From positions 1,860,001 through 1,924,000 of the forward strand of contig NZ_JARQZP010000003.1 of assembly GCF_029589055.1 (NCBI RefSeq): a stretch of DNA of 64,000 bases. Direction: 5' to 3'. Position numbers and translations under genes: made by a program. Source of the DNA: Vibrio hannami. GTDB taxonomy: Bacteria; Pseudomonadota; Gammaproteobacteria; Enterobacterales; Vibrionaceae. The notes under the pieces were generated by a model. It saw nothing but the letters and a program-made list of their open reading frames with translations, searched no databases and was not told the origin of the DNA. Below, piece by piece: positions 55,347 to 63,358 of the stretch; position 1 is the stretch's first letter; every line of letters starts with the position of its first letter.

Positions 55347-56750
55347 ATGTCTAACTTTAATAAGGCACTTATCGCATCTTCTATTATGCTAAGTGCAGCA
55401 ACTCACGCGGCTGAAGCACCTAAATATGTCTTCTTTATGATTGGTGATGGTCTGAGTTCTGCTCAGCGCCAGATCGCTGAATACTATGTTCAGGATCAGA
55501 AGAACGATGCCAACTACCACCTGACTATTAACTCTCTGCCAACAGCAGGCATTATTACTACTCAGTCTTCAAGCTCTCTTGTTACTGATTCTGCCGCGGC
55601 AGGTACATCGCTTGCGACTGGCGTTAAGACTGATAATGGTGTTATTTCTCAAACTCCGGATGGTAAAAAGCTAACAACACTGGTTGAAGGCGCAGAGAAA
55701 AAAGGCTGGTCGACAGGCCTTGTCTCTTCTACTCGTCTGACTCACGCAACGCCAGCCGTATTCGCAGCGAGCAACGAAAACCGCAACAACGAGAACGAAA
55801 TCGCAGCTGATTTTGTTGACTCTAAAGTCGATTTTTTTGCAGGCGGCGGCTACCGTCACTTTATTTCTGGTGAAGGTTCAAAGCGTAAAGATGATCGTAA
55901 CCTGGTAAAAGAGTTTGAAGGCGAAGGCTACAAAACATTTATCGGTAAAGACTCTACTGTGTCATTTATGGATTACGCTCCTAAATCTGGGGATAAAGTT
56001 TTTGCTGCATTTACAAAATCTCACATGCCTTACGAAGTTGACCGCATCAATGCGAACATTAACGTTCCTTCTCTGGCTGAGATGACAGAAAAAGGTATTG
56101 AGCTTCTTTCTAAAGATAAAGAAGGCTTCTTCATGATGGTTGAAGGTGGTCGTATTGACCACGCAGGCCACGCGAACGATGTTGCTGGCAACATCCATGA
56201 CACAATCGCATTTGATGATGCGGTTAAAGTAGCCGTGGAGTTCTACAACAAGCACAAAGATGAAACGCTAATCGTAGTAGTGGGTGATCACGAAACGGGC
56301 GGTATGGGTCTTGGCCTTGGCAAACAGTACTTTATGAACCTGGACAAAGTGGCTGACTTCAAAGAGTCAATCGATGACGGTCTTGAGAATGTTTACAAGA
56401 AGAAGCTTAAAGGTGACCGTCAGGCATTTTATGCTCACATCGCAAGCAAGTTTGGTATGAACGACCTTACTGCAGAAGAAAAAGCTTCTATCGAAAAAGC
56501 AATGGACTTCGTAGATGCTGGCAACAAAGATACCAAAAAAGCATGGGGTGGTTATGACCCAGTAGCGATGGCTGTTGCTCACGTTGCATCTAAGCGCGCA
56601 GGCGTTTACTGGACTTCTTACGCACACACTGCGGTTCAGGTACCGGTATCTGCAATCGGTGTTGCTTCTACTGATTTCGGTGGTTTCAGCGATAACACTG
56701 ACGTTGCTAAGAAACTCGCTAATCTGATGGACGTTAAAATTGGCCTGTAA
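55347..56750 (+). CDS. Alkaline phosphatase (PhoA-like)
   Basis: A 467-aa exported phosphomonoesterase. The signal peptide is MSNFNKALIASSIMLSAATHAA. Metal and catalytic motifs are FFMIGDGLSSAQ (first Asp), VTDSAAAGTSLATG with the nucleophilic Ser, MMVEGGRIDHAGHAND and VVVGDHETGGMGLG. These are all the residues expected for a two-zinc alkaline phosphatase. It releases phosphate from organic esters in the periplasm or outside. It has its own terminator. The closest subfamily cannot be fixed by eye, so no symbol is given. Confidence 0.93.
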   Translation: MSNFNKALIASSIMLSAATHAAEAPKYVFFMIGDGLSSAQRQIAEYYVQDQKNDANYHLTINSLPTAGIITTQSSSSLVTDSAAAGTSLATGVKTDNGVISQTPDGKKLTTLVEGAEKKGWSTGLVSSTRLTHATPAVFAASNENRNNENEIAADFVDSKVDFFAGGGYRHFISGEGSKRKDDRNLVKEFEGEGYKTFIGKDSTVSFMDYAPKSGDKVFAAFTKSHMPYEVDRINANINVPSLAEMTEKGIELLSKDKEGFFMMVEGGRIDHAGHANDVAGNIHDTIAFDDAVKVAVEFYNKHKDETLIVVVGDHETGGMGLGLGKQYFMNLDKVADFKESIDDGLENVYKKKLKGDRQAFYAHIASKFGMNDLTAEEKASIEKAMDFVDAGNKDTKKAWGGYDPVAMAVAHVASKRAGVYWTSYAHTAVQVPVSAIGVASTDFGGFSDNTDVAKKLANLMDVKIGL

Positions 56751-56774
56751 TTGCAACTAATAAACTTCCTTCCG

Positions 56775-56805
56775 GGCAGAGGGTTTAACCTCTGCCTTGC
56801 TTTTT
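56775..56805 (+). terminator. Terminator after the alkaline phosphatase gene
   Basis: GGCAGAGG and CCTCTGCC enclose a GTTTAA loop and are followed by TTGCTTTTT. Confidence 0.8.
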
Positions 56806-56829
56806 ATCGGTTCTAAAGGATTTCTTTCC

Positions 56830-57930
56830 ATGCGCGCACTCACTCTGCTTCTGGCTACTTTGGTAGCGGCTTTTATGTATCACCTCTCTTTTGGATTCAA
56901 GAACGATAGCTCTGTATCACACCACATTGCGACTGTTGATGTAGTAAACAATGAGCGAGTCACTATTGTTGGTACAGGCAGGTTAGGGGATCAAAAGTTA
57001 CAAGTTGAAGTAGAGGGTAAGCAGATAGAGATCAGCAACTTGCTGGTCGGAGCGATGGAATACGACGAGTTTTATGAGGTGGGTGACCGAATTGTTGTTG
57101 CAGAGCAGAATGGACGTTATCACGCGGTCGCTCTGTTTCGATTACCAGTGCTGATTGGGTTGCTGGTTTTATTTGCCTGCGGCTTATTGATGTATGCACG
57201 AAAGGTGGGGCTCTACTCACTACTCTCTTTTATGGGTTCTGTTGGAATTATTTTTGGCATCCTGATACCAGGGCTCTTGGCAGGATTCTCACCAATATTG
57301 ATTACCAGCATTACAGTGTTTGTATTAAGTGGAATGATCATCCTGTCAGTTGCGGGATGGACAATTAAAGGCAAAGCAGCGCTAATGGGGACGACAGCCG
57401 GGCTTCTAGTTACAACCCTTTTATGTGTGATTGTTGGCAGATTGCTTCACCTGGATGGTATGACTCAGCCTTTAGCACAGCCGCTATTGTTTGAAAACGG
57501 AATGAAGCTCGATATGGTCGGTATCCTGTATGCAGCAATTCTGGTTGGTGCCAGCGGCGCAGCAATGGATGTGGCTATGGAAATGGCAGCAACCATGGAA
57601 GAGCTTAAAATTACCAACCCTGAAATCAGCCGCTCCGATCTACTTAAATCTGGCCTGCGAGTAGGCAATGCGGTTATCGGCACCATGACTACAACGTTGC
57701 TGTTGGCTTATGCTGGTGGATTTTTAACGCTTCTAATGTTGTTTGCAACCCGAGGAAACAGCCTTATGCAGATCCTGAATATGAAGCTGGTTGCTTCAGA
57801 GATCTGCCGTACACTGATCGGCAGCCTTGCTTTGATTATTGTGGCACCTGTTACCGCATGGATCGCCAGTTATATGCTGGATAAGAGTTTTGTCGTTGCC
57901 GGATCCGAAGATACAGCTGCGGTTATTTAA
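56830..57930 (+). CDS. YibE/F family membrane protein
   Basis: A 366-aa membrane protein. An N-terminal membrane helix (about 1-20) is followed by a small soluble domain (to about 95), then seven or so helices. Family features are GRLLHLDGMTQPLAQPL, VGASGAAMDVAMEMAATMEEL and the following ISRSDLLKSGLRVGNAVIGTMTTTLLLAYAGG. The function of YibE/F proteins is not established. Some are discussed as transporters. I start at 56830, with AAGGA upstream. The last eight bases overlap the convergent small gene at 57923. Confidence 0.88.
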   Translation: MRALTLLLATLVAAFMYHLSFGFKNDSSVSHHIATVDVVNNERVTIVGTGRLGDQKLQVEVEGKQIEISNLLVGAMEYDEFYEVGDRIVVAEQNGRYHAVALFRLPVLIGLLVLFACGLLMYARKVGLYSLLSFMGSVGIIFGILIPGLLAGFSPILITSITVFVLSGMIILSVAGWTIKGKAALMGTTAGLLVTTLLCVIVGRLLHLDGMTQPLAQPLLFENGMKLDMVGILYAAILVGASGAAMDVAMEMAATMEELKITNPEISRSDLLKSGLRVGNAVIGTMTTTLLLAYAGGFLTLLMLFATRGNSLMQILNMKLVASEICRTLIGSLALIIVAPVTAWIASYMLDKSFVVAGSEDTAAVI

Positions 57931-58159
57931 ACAGCCGGGTGATATCTCTTGCCCGTTGTTCTTCAATAATCTTTACGTACTTTTCCAGTACCAAAAGGAT
58001 CATCAGGCCTATTAACCAGATAGAGCCAAATAATCCGCCAAGGTATAGAAAAGCAACGCCGACCCGTTCTGGTTGCTCTGCAAAAAGAGTAATTCCACAC
58101 GTGATCAGGGTTAATAAAATTGGAGCAGTTATTGTTAGAAAGTACTCAAGCCTTTTCAT
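57923..58159 (-). CDS. Small two-helix membrane protein (78 aa)
   Basis: A 78-aa protein, MKRLEYFLTITAPILLTLITCG, with two hydrophobic segments (about 7-27 and 38-61) and a charged C-terminal tail (EKYVKIIEEQRARDITRLFK). I do not recognise a family. Its ATG shares one base with the stop of the gene before it (TAATG), so it is translationally coupled. It is third in a three-gene minus-strand operon. Confidence 0.72.
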   Translation of the reverse strand: MKRLEYFLTITAPILLTLITCGITLFAEQPERVGVAFLYLGGLFGSIWLIGLMILLVLEKYVKIIEEQRARDITRLFK

Positions 58160-58359
58160 TAGTAGCCGTCCTGTTCTCTTGCGTCGATTTCTTCCGACAA
58201 TGAAAACCCAATCAGAGGAATCAACGGCACTCCAATACATATAATCATCATGTCGAGATTGAGCAGCAATGAGAGCGCCAAAAATGTACCAACGCCGACA
58301 ACTGTCCAGATAAGGGTAAAACCAAGCGAATATAGTGAATCGTTGTTGTTATTACTCAT
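58159..58359 (-). CDS. Small membrane protein (66 aa)
   Basis: A 66-aa protein starting MSNNNNDSLYSLGFTLIWTVVG, with two hydrophobic segments (about 10-30 and 33-53) and an acidic tail EEIDAREQDGY. No family recognised. It overlaps the gene before it by eight bases and the one after it by one base. The pairing with another two-helix protein suggests they form a complex. Confidence 0.72.
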   Translation of the reverse strand: MSNNNNDSLYSLGFTLIWTVVGVGTFLALSLLLNLDMMIICIGVPLIPLIGFSLSEEIDAREQDGY

Positions 58360-58534
58360 TAGAATCACTCTTTTGGCATTTCAATAGCTCACTCCAGGAA
58401 TCGAATGCGGCTTCGAATGCCATTTCAGATATCTTGTTTGCATCTTTTCCTCCCGTTTTACGTGGCTTGGCTTTCCAGTCGAAGCTTAGATTGCCCGAGC
58501 TCGAGTGGTTTCTGCTTTTAGCAACAATACTCAT
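58352..58534 (-). CDS. Small basic soluble protein (60 aa)
   Basis: A 60-aa protein, MSIVAKSRNHSSSGNLSFDWKAKPRKTGGKDANKISEMAFEA and on, with a basic first half and a helical second half. There is no membrane segment. The start at 58534 has AGAGGAA upstream. It leads the operon with two small membrane proteins. I do not recognise a family. Confidence 0.68.
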   Translation of the reverse strand: MSIVAKSRNHSSSGNLSFDWKAKPRKTGGKDANKISEMAFEAAFDSWSELLKCQKSDSNE

Positions 58535-58658
58535 GTAATTCCTCTTTATATCGGATAACGAAGCAGGATATTGATATCCGTGCATCAATAGTGATTTGTA
58601 ATTTAATCAAATAAATCAAATGTGATTGTTATAGGTGGGTAAGGATTTAATGTTGGCA

Positions 58659-58733
58659 TTTCAATTGAACACTAATTTCGATTGAATTCACTTGAAATGG
58701 GAAGATATTGCAATATAGACCCATACCAAAGAG
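58659..58733 (+). promoter_or_regulatory. Duplicated 75-bp promoter/operator module, copy B
   Basis: Three TTCNNTTGAA boxes (TTCAATTGAA, 7 bp, TTCGATTGAA, TTCACTTGAA) run into a -35 TTGAAA (58692-58697). A 16-bp spacer, the -10 TATAGA (58714-58719) and CATACCAAAGAG follow. It directly precedes the SMR gene. It has the same length and arrangement as copy A at 39047-39121. Confidence 0.8.
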
Positions 58734-58748
58734 AAGGAGAAAGACATC

Positions 58749-59069
58749 ATGGGTTATCTAGCAATCGCAATTATTTCAGAAGTTATCGCAACTACACTAT
58801 TACCTTTAACTCAAGGCTTCACTAAGCTAATGCCTTCATTAGGTACTGCTGCTGGATACGCTGGTGCTTTCTACTTCTTGTCTCTGGCTACAGCGGGTGG
58901 TATGTCTAGCTCAACTGCTTATGCAATCTGGTGTGGTACTGGTATCGTATTAATTGCATTGGTGCAGGCTGTACTGGGCAACATCCCGAACGCAAATACA
59001 ATGATTGGAATTCTGTTGATTGTTGGTGGTGTAACCATGATTAACATGGGTGGTGGAGTGGCTCACTAG
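58749..59069 (+). CDS. Small multidrug resistance (SMR) family transporter
   Basis: A 106-aa protein with four membrane helices. The conserved membrane Glu is in IAIISEVIATTLLP (about residue 11, equal to Glu14 of EmrE). TAYAIWCGTGIVLIAL and the C-terminal GILLIVGGVTMINMG match the family. SMR dimers exchange protons for cationic drugs or guanidinium. Here the first helix loop TQGFTKLMPSLGTAAGYAG is EmrE-like. The promoter module upstream is shared with the secreted-protein gene at 38602. The ribosome binding site is GAAGGAG. Confidence 0.9.
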   Translation: MGYLAIAIISEVIATTLLPLTQGFTKLMPSLGTAAGYAGAFYFLSLATAGGMSSSTAYAIWCGTGIVLIALVQAVLGNIPNANTMIGILLIVGGVTMINMGGGVAH

Positions 59070-59088
59070 GAGCCAAGATAACCCCGTC

Positions 59089-59173
59089 TTTCCTGTGAAG
59101 GCAGGAATCTATAAAACAACAATAGCCTGACCCTATTAGATTCCCGTCACCTCGCGCGCCCGCGAAGGCAGGA
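59089..59173. repeat. Two copies of a short intergenic repeat
   Basis: GAAGGCAGGAATCTA occurs at 59097-59111 and again at 59164-59178. The second copy is preceded by a GC-rich stretch (CTCGCGCGCCCGC). Vibrio genomes carry many such GCGAAGGC(A/G)GGAATC intergenic repeats. Role unknown. Confidence 0.55.
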
Positions 59174-59199
59174 ATCTACTCAATCATATCCACCTGATC

Positions 59200-59847
59200 T
59201 TACTCATCACTCCATTCAGCCCACTGACGCCAGCTTTCAATTAACCTCGGATCCCCATAAGTACGAGCAAATTTAGGGAAACTTTGCGGGCATGAAACCC
59301 CAATCGTTGCCTGGCTCCACAGGTTCAGCTTGTAATGGCTGCTATATCCTTCATTGACCATCGCATCATAGGCAAGATGGCACTTTTTCCAGAATGCATG
59401 ATTTGTCTGGCCCTTAGTTGCTTCCCAGGGAAAAGAAGGTTTGTCGTCTACCTGAGCGTAAATCGCCTGACCCATCATATGCAGTAGTCGACTGATATTT
59501 TCTGCACCAATATCCTTAACTGTCAGGTTTTTAATTGCATCGATATCGGCGCCGACTTTTTCTGCAACACTGTTTATCACAAAGTCCATATTCAGTTCTG
59601 TACAGGTTTCGTAGCCAAACCAGTCTAGAATTTCCAGAATAGCGTCACGATAATCTTCTTTGGTGAACTTTTTCTCGCGCAGTGCTTTCCGATACTCGAC
59701 AGATTTTTGGTTGTTCGATGTAAGGTAGGACTGTAGGTTTGGGTATTCTTCCAACGCATTGGTGTTTTTAGAAAGAATCTCCAGAAGCTTTTCTTGATCT
59801 GTCAGGATGTTTCCTAACTCAGAGCGGGTTTTACTATCCACATTCAT
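59200..59847 (-). CDS. Hypothetical protein (215 aa)
   Basis: A 215-aa, apparently cytoplasmic, mostly helical protein. It starts MNVDSKTRSELGNILTDQEKLL. The C-terminal third is rich in aromatic residues (FPWEATKGQTNHAFWKKCHLAYD, then WRQWAEWSDE at the end). There is no signal peptide or membrane segment. I do not recognise a family. It is isolated on the minus strand. The start is supported by AAGGAATG (GGA just upstream). Confidence 0.72.
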   Translation of the reverse strand: MNVDSKTRSELGNILTDQEKLLEILSKNTNALEEYPNLQSYLTSNNQKSVEYRKALREKKFTKEDYRDAILEILDWFGYETCTELNMDFVINSVAEKVGADIDAIKNLTVKDIGAENISRLLHMMGQAIYAQVDDKPSFPWEATKGQTNHAFWKKCHLAYDAMVNEGYSSHYKLNLWSQATIGVSCPQSFPKFARTYGDPRLIESWRQWAEWSDE

Positions 59848-60002
59848 TCCTTGTGAGTCTTACGTGTTGAAATAGTTATTGGCTAAATACTAAACCTTCA
59901 TGGAACAAAGCTCTATAGCTGAAGCTGAATAAAAAGTGGGGGAGATCCGGTTCTATAGTCACATCCCATGTGACCTGAATTGATTAAGGTAGCTCGGATG
60001 GA

Positions 60003-60626
60003 TTAAGAGTTGCTTAGTTCAAAAATAAGTTGTTCTAACTCAGCCATGCTCTTAAGAGAAGTCAGTTTAATCTGCTTGTTACCATTTACGATAATGGTTG
60101 GAGTAGCAGTGATGCGGTACTGCTCTGTTAGTTTGTCGAACAATGCCACTTCGTCTGCTACATTTTTACAGCTTTGACGAAAATCAACTGAACTGCCACC
60201 ACAAGTTTCCAGCAGGTTTGCCAGATCATCTTTGCTTTTGGGTGCAATACTTGGCTTGAAGTGAATGCTCTGCATCAGGCTATCAACATACTCATGACCC
60301 AGCTCTTGTTTCTTTGCTGTTGCAATGCTTGCCTGAAATTCTTCGCCTAGCGGGCCAACTTTTACAGGGATATCTACAAACTCAACGTCTGCTTTTTTAG
60401 CAATAGTGCGTAGTGGGGTATGAACCGCTGCGCAAGGCTTACAGTATGGAGAGTAGAAAACCTTAACTTCTTTTTCAGTGGTAGTGTCCTGATCAAGAGT
60501 CACATAGTGAACACTTTCTACAAAAGGAGAGGCAAACGCTTTAGGGATGTTTTTAAAACCGATAGCGACAAGTGTCACAATAAGACAGATATAAGCAGCG
60601 GTAGCGTGCTTGGTTAAATCATTCAT
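60003..60626 (-). CDS. DsbA-like thioredoxin-fold protein, membrane anchored or exported
   Basis: A 207-aa protein with an N-terminal hydrophobic helix (ATAAYICLIVTLVAIGF, about 8-24). A thioredoxin fold follows with VKVFYSPYCKPCAAVHTPL, active site CKPC (Cys near 64 and 67), and the cis-Pro segment ITATPTIIVNGN near 180. This is the DsbA/DsbG-like architecture with a helical insert. It would oxidise or isomerise disulfides in the periplasm. It lies 100 bp downstream of the adhesin gene on the same strand, separated by a terminator. The adhesin itself has no cysteines in view. Confidence 0.85.
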   Translation of the reverse strand: MNDLTKHATAAYICLIVTLVAIGFKNIPKAFASPFVESVHYVTLDQDTTTEKEVKVFYSPYCKPCAAVHTPLRTIAKKADVEFVDIPVKVGPLGEEFQASIATAKKQELGHEYVDSLMQSIHFKPSIAPKSKDDLANLLETCGGSSVDFRQSCKNVADEVALFDKLTEQYRITATPTIIVNGNKQIKLTSLKSMAELEQLIFELSNS

Positions 60627-60674
60627 AACAGACCTATATAATTGGAGGAGAGATTTAATTATTTTAGGGAAAAA

Positions 60675-60699
60675 GAGAAGTGCCATTTAGACACTTCTC
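60675..60699 (-). terminator. Terminator of the YadA-type adhesin gene
   Basis: GAGAAGTG and CACTTCTC enclose a nine-base loop. On the minus strand the stem is followed by TTTTT. Confidence 0.8.
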
Positions 60700-60727
60700 T
60701 TCTGTAGTGGGTGTACGTTATTCTTGA

Positions 60728-63274
60728 TTAGAATACGTATTGAGCACCAACACCTGCAGAGAACTGGTGAGAAGAAACCTTACCTTTTGTCTCGTAGTTT
60801 ACAGACATTGAGCCAGACCAGTTTTCAGTGAACTGCATAGCGCCACCTAGAGCCAGAGCTTTCTTAGATCCAGCACCACCGATACCAACACCAACACCGT
60901 ACTGACCAGCAGAAGAAAGAACAGGGCGCGCGTTGCTGATAGCGTGAGCAGATGCAACTACACCGTCCATACGCTCTTCAACAGCTAGCATTCTGTTACC
61001 CATTGCTTCCATGCTTTGTTCTAGAGAACCAATACGGTTTTCGTGATTAGAAAGCGTAGTAGAAGCTAGAGCAGCTTGTTTACCTGCTTCTTTTTCAACT
61101 GTACCAGCTTCTCTTTCGATTTTTTCAGCTGCTTCAGCTATACGTTTATCAACTTCTTTACTGATTTCGCTATTGTTGCTACCGCCGTTTTCAGAAATCT
61201 CTTTTCTAAGAGCGTCGATTGCCGCTTGACCTTCTGCTTTAGCTGAAGCTATACGTCTGTTAACTTCTTCGCTAATTACAGCATCTTTACTACCACTATT
61301 ATTGCCAGCTTCGTCAATTTTAGCTTTTAGCGTATCAATTTGCGCTTGTAGAGCAGCAACTTGGTCAGCACCATCCGAACGGATAGCATCGTTCACGCTA
61401 GTAAGTGATGTTTCGAGCTTAGCAACTTCACGACCACCTTGAGCCTGAATGCTGTTGTAAGCTTTCTGACCGTCAGCGCGGATAGCAGTGTTAACGCTTG
61501 TAAGAGCCGTTTCTAGTTTAGCAACTTCACGGCCACCATCTTCGCGTAGCTTTGCAGAAGACTTCTTAACTGCTTCATCAGCTTTAGCCTGAACGTATTC
61601 GATGCCATCGCCTTCCATTGAGTCGATTTTCTTGTTCAGAGAATCAGCAACAGATTCTAGCTTAGCAACCTCACGGCCACCTTCAGCACGTAGCTTGTTG
61701 TATGCAGTCTGACCGTCAGTACGGATAGAGTCGTTTACGCTAGTAAGAGCAGTTTCCATCTTAGCAACTTCGCGGCTACCAGCAGCGTTTAGCTTATCGT
61801 ATGCAGCTTGACCAGCAGCAATACCATTTTGCTCAAGGTCAGTAACACGGCGGTGAGCCAAGTCAGCTTGAGAACGGGTGTATGCAACGTTTTCTTCGTT
61901 TGTAGTGATACGACGATGAGCCAGATCAGCTTGAGAACGGTTGTACTCTACGTTTTCGTCAGTAGCTGTAATGCGACGGTGAGCTAGGTCAGCCTGAGAA
62001 CGGTTATACTCTGAGTCGTGCTTTAGCTCTTTGTAAGCCGTTTTTGAGTTGGCGATAACGTCATCTAGGCGAATACGGTCTTCGCTGATATCGTTTGTGC
62101 CATTGTTTTCGGAAGCTTTCAGCTGGTCTATTTGAGCTTGTAGTGCCGCAACTTGATCTGCGCCGTCAGCACGGATAGAAGCGTTTACGCTTGTTAATGC
62201 AGTTTCCATTTTAGCAACCTCACGGCCACCAGCAGCGTATAGTTTGCCTTCAGAAGCTGTAACAGCAGCAGCACCATCAGCACGGATAGAGTCGTTTACG
62301 CTAGTAAGAGCAGTTTCCATCTTAGCAACTTCGCGGCTACCAGCAGCGTATAGTTTGCCTTCGGAAGCTTTAACAGCAGCAGCGCCATCAGCACGGATAG
62401 AGTCGTTTACGCTAGTAAGAGCAGTTTCCATCTTAGCTACCTCACGGCCACCAGCAGCGTATAGTTTGCCTTCAGAAGCTTTAACAGCAGCAGCGCCATC
62501 AGCACGGATAGAGTCGTTTACGCTAGTAAGAGCAGTTTCCATCTTAGCAACTTCGCGGCTACCAGCAGCGTATAGTTTGCCTTCAGAAGCTTTAACAGCA
62601 GCAGCGCCATCAGCACGGATAGAGTCGTTTACGCTAGTAAGGGCAGTTTCTAGCTTAGTAACTTCACGGTCACCTGCTGCGTATAGCTTGTCAGATGATT
62701 TAGCGATACGAGCGTCAACTTCTTTACTGATGATACGAGCAGGATCGTTTTCTTCCTGGTATTTCTCAAGCTCTTTTACAGCTTTGTGGTTTGCTTCGAT
62801 AGCTTTTTCGATATCCTGACCGTCCCACTTGTAGTTGTCGGTAACGATCTTGTTTAGTTCGCTATTAGATAGACCAACATCCATATTGTTATCACGAGCA
62901 TAAGCCGCTGCATCGGCAATTAGAGAGTTTGATGCACTCATCGCTTTATCTGCATACACAGGGTTGCCATCGTGCTTAACGAATACGTTCTTTAATGCTT
63001 CACGAATTGCTTCACCGTTACCGCTTTCGTGTGCATCACGAACTAGTTCAAACGCGATTTCGCGACGCTCTTCACGAGAGTCAGCACCACCAGTTACATA
63101 GCGTGTAAATTTTTCGCCCAGATTAGGGTCGATTTCAGAGATCTTCTCTGCAACCTTGTTGTATGAATGAGTCAGTCTGGCGCCATCACCAAAGCCGTTC
63201 AGGTTAGCTGACTCCGCAAATGCAGCGCCAGAAAATACAGTAGAAAGAGTTAGAGCTAATATTGTTTTTTTCAT
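60728..63274 (-). CDS. YadA-type trimeric autotransporter-like protein with tandem repeats
   Basis: An 848-aa surface protein. The signal peptide is MKKTILALTLSTVFSGAAFA. A helical N-terminal region (about 25-200) is followed by five 37-residue units of the type LYAAGSREVAKMETALTSVN (about 200-385). Three 21-residue units (YNRSQADLAHRRIT, about 425-485) and more degenerate AGSREVAKMET/ALTSVN units follow. The last 75 residues (GQYGVGVGIGGAGSKKALALGG to VGAQYVF) form a YadA-type membrane anchor ending in Phe. It is expected to trimerise through a coiled-coil stalk and act in adhesion or sensing. An outer-membrane barrel gene lies 85 bp upstream. Confidence 0.88.
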   Translation of the reverse strand: MKKTILALTLSTVFSGAAFAESANLNGFGDGARLTHSYNKVAEKISEIDPNLGEKFTRYVTGGADSREERREIAFELVRDAHESGNGEAIREALKNVFVKHDGNPVYADKAMSASNSLIADAAAYARDNNMDVGLSNSELNKIVTDNYKWDGQDIEKAIEANHKAVKELEKYQEENDPARIISKEVDARIAKSSDKLYAAGDREVTKLETALTSVNDSIRADGAAAVKASEGKLYAAGSREVAKMETALTSVNDSIRADGAAAVKASEGKLYAAGGREVAKMETALTSVNDSIRADGAAAVKASEGKLYAAGSREVAKMETALTSVNDSIRADGAAAVTASEGKLYAAGGREVAKMETALTSVNASIRADGADQVAALQAQIDQLKASENNGTNDISEDRIRLDDVIANSKTAYKELKHDSEYNRSQADLAHRRITATDENVEYNRSQADLAHRRITTNEENVAYTRSQADLAHRRVTDLEQNGIAAGQAAYDKLNAAGSREVAKMETALTSVNDSIRTDGQTAYNKLRAEGGREVAKLESVADSLNKKIDSMEGDGIEYVQAKADEAVKKSSAKLREDGGREVAKLETALTSVNTAIRADGQKAYNSIQAQGGREVAKLETSLTSVNDAIRSDGADQVAALQAQIDTLKAKIDEAGNNSGSKDAVISEEVNRRIASAKAEGQAAIDALRKEISENGGSNNSEISKEVDKRIAEAAEKIEREAGTVEKEAGKQAALASTTLSNHENRIGSLEQSMEAMGNRMLAVEERMDGVVASAHAISNARPVLSSAGQYGVGVGIGGAGSKKALALGGAMQFTENWSGSMSVNYETKGKVSSHQFSAGVGAQYVF
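61830..62016. repeat. Three 63-bp coding repeats in the adhesin
   Basis: Three units encode YNRSQADLAHRRIT plus a variable seven-residue linker. The core is nearly identical at the protein level but diverges in third codon positions, so the expansion is not recent. Confidence 0.75.
62150..62705. repeat. Five 111-bp coding repeats in the adhesin
   Basis: Five tandem 37-codon units. The central ones are nearly identical in DNA and alternate between AAGSRE and AAGGRE, suggesting a 222-bp higher-order duplication. Copy-number change would stay in frame. Confidence 0.82.
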
Positions 63275-63358
63275 TGGAATATTACCTATGTGTAAACAGG
63301 GGAGTCCTTTCCCAATGAATTACTTAATAAAAGTTTGAAACGAGAGGTTTAGGTGCGA

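Noticed and set aside
62150..62705. CRISPR-like regular repeats
   Set aside because: Units are 111 bp, nearly identical throughout without unique spacers, and lie inside a coding frame.
62244..62819. A 191-codon open frame on the plus strand opposite the adhesin repeats
   Set aside because: It is the reverse complement of the 37-codon repeats and repeats with the same period. It has no ribosome binding site, and a codon pattern explained by the minus-strand protein.
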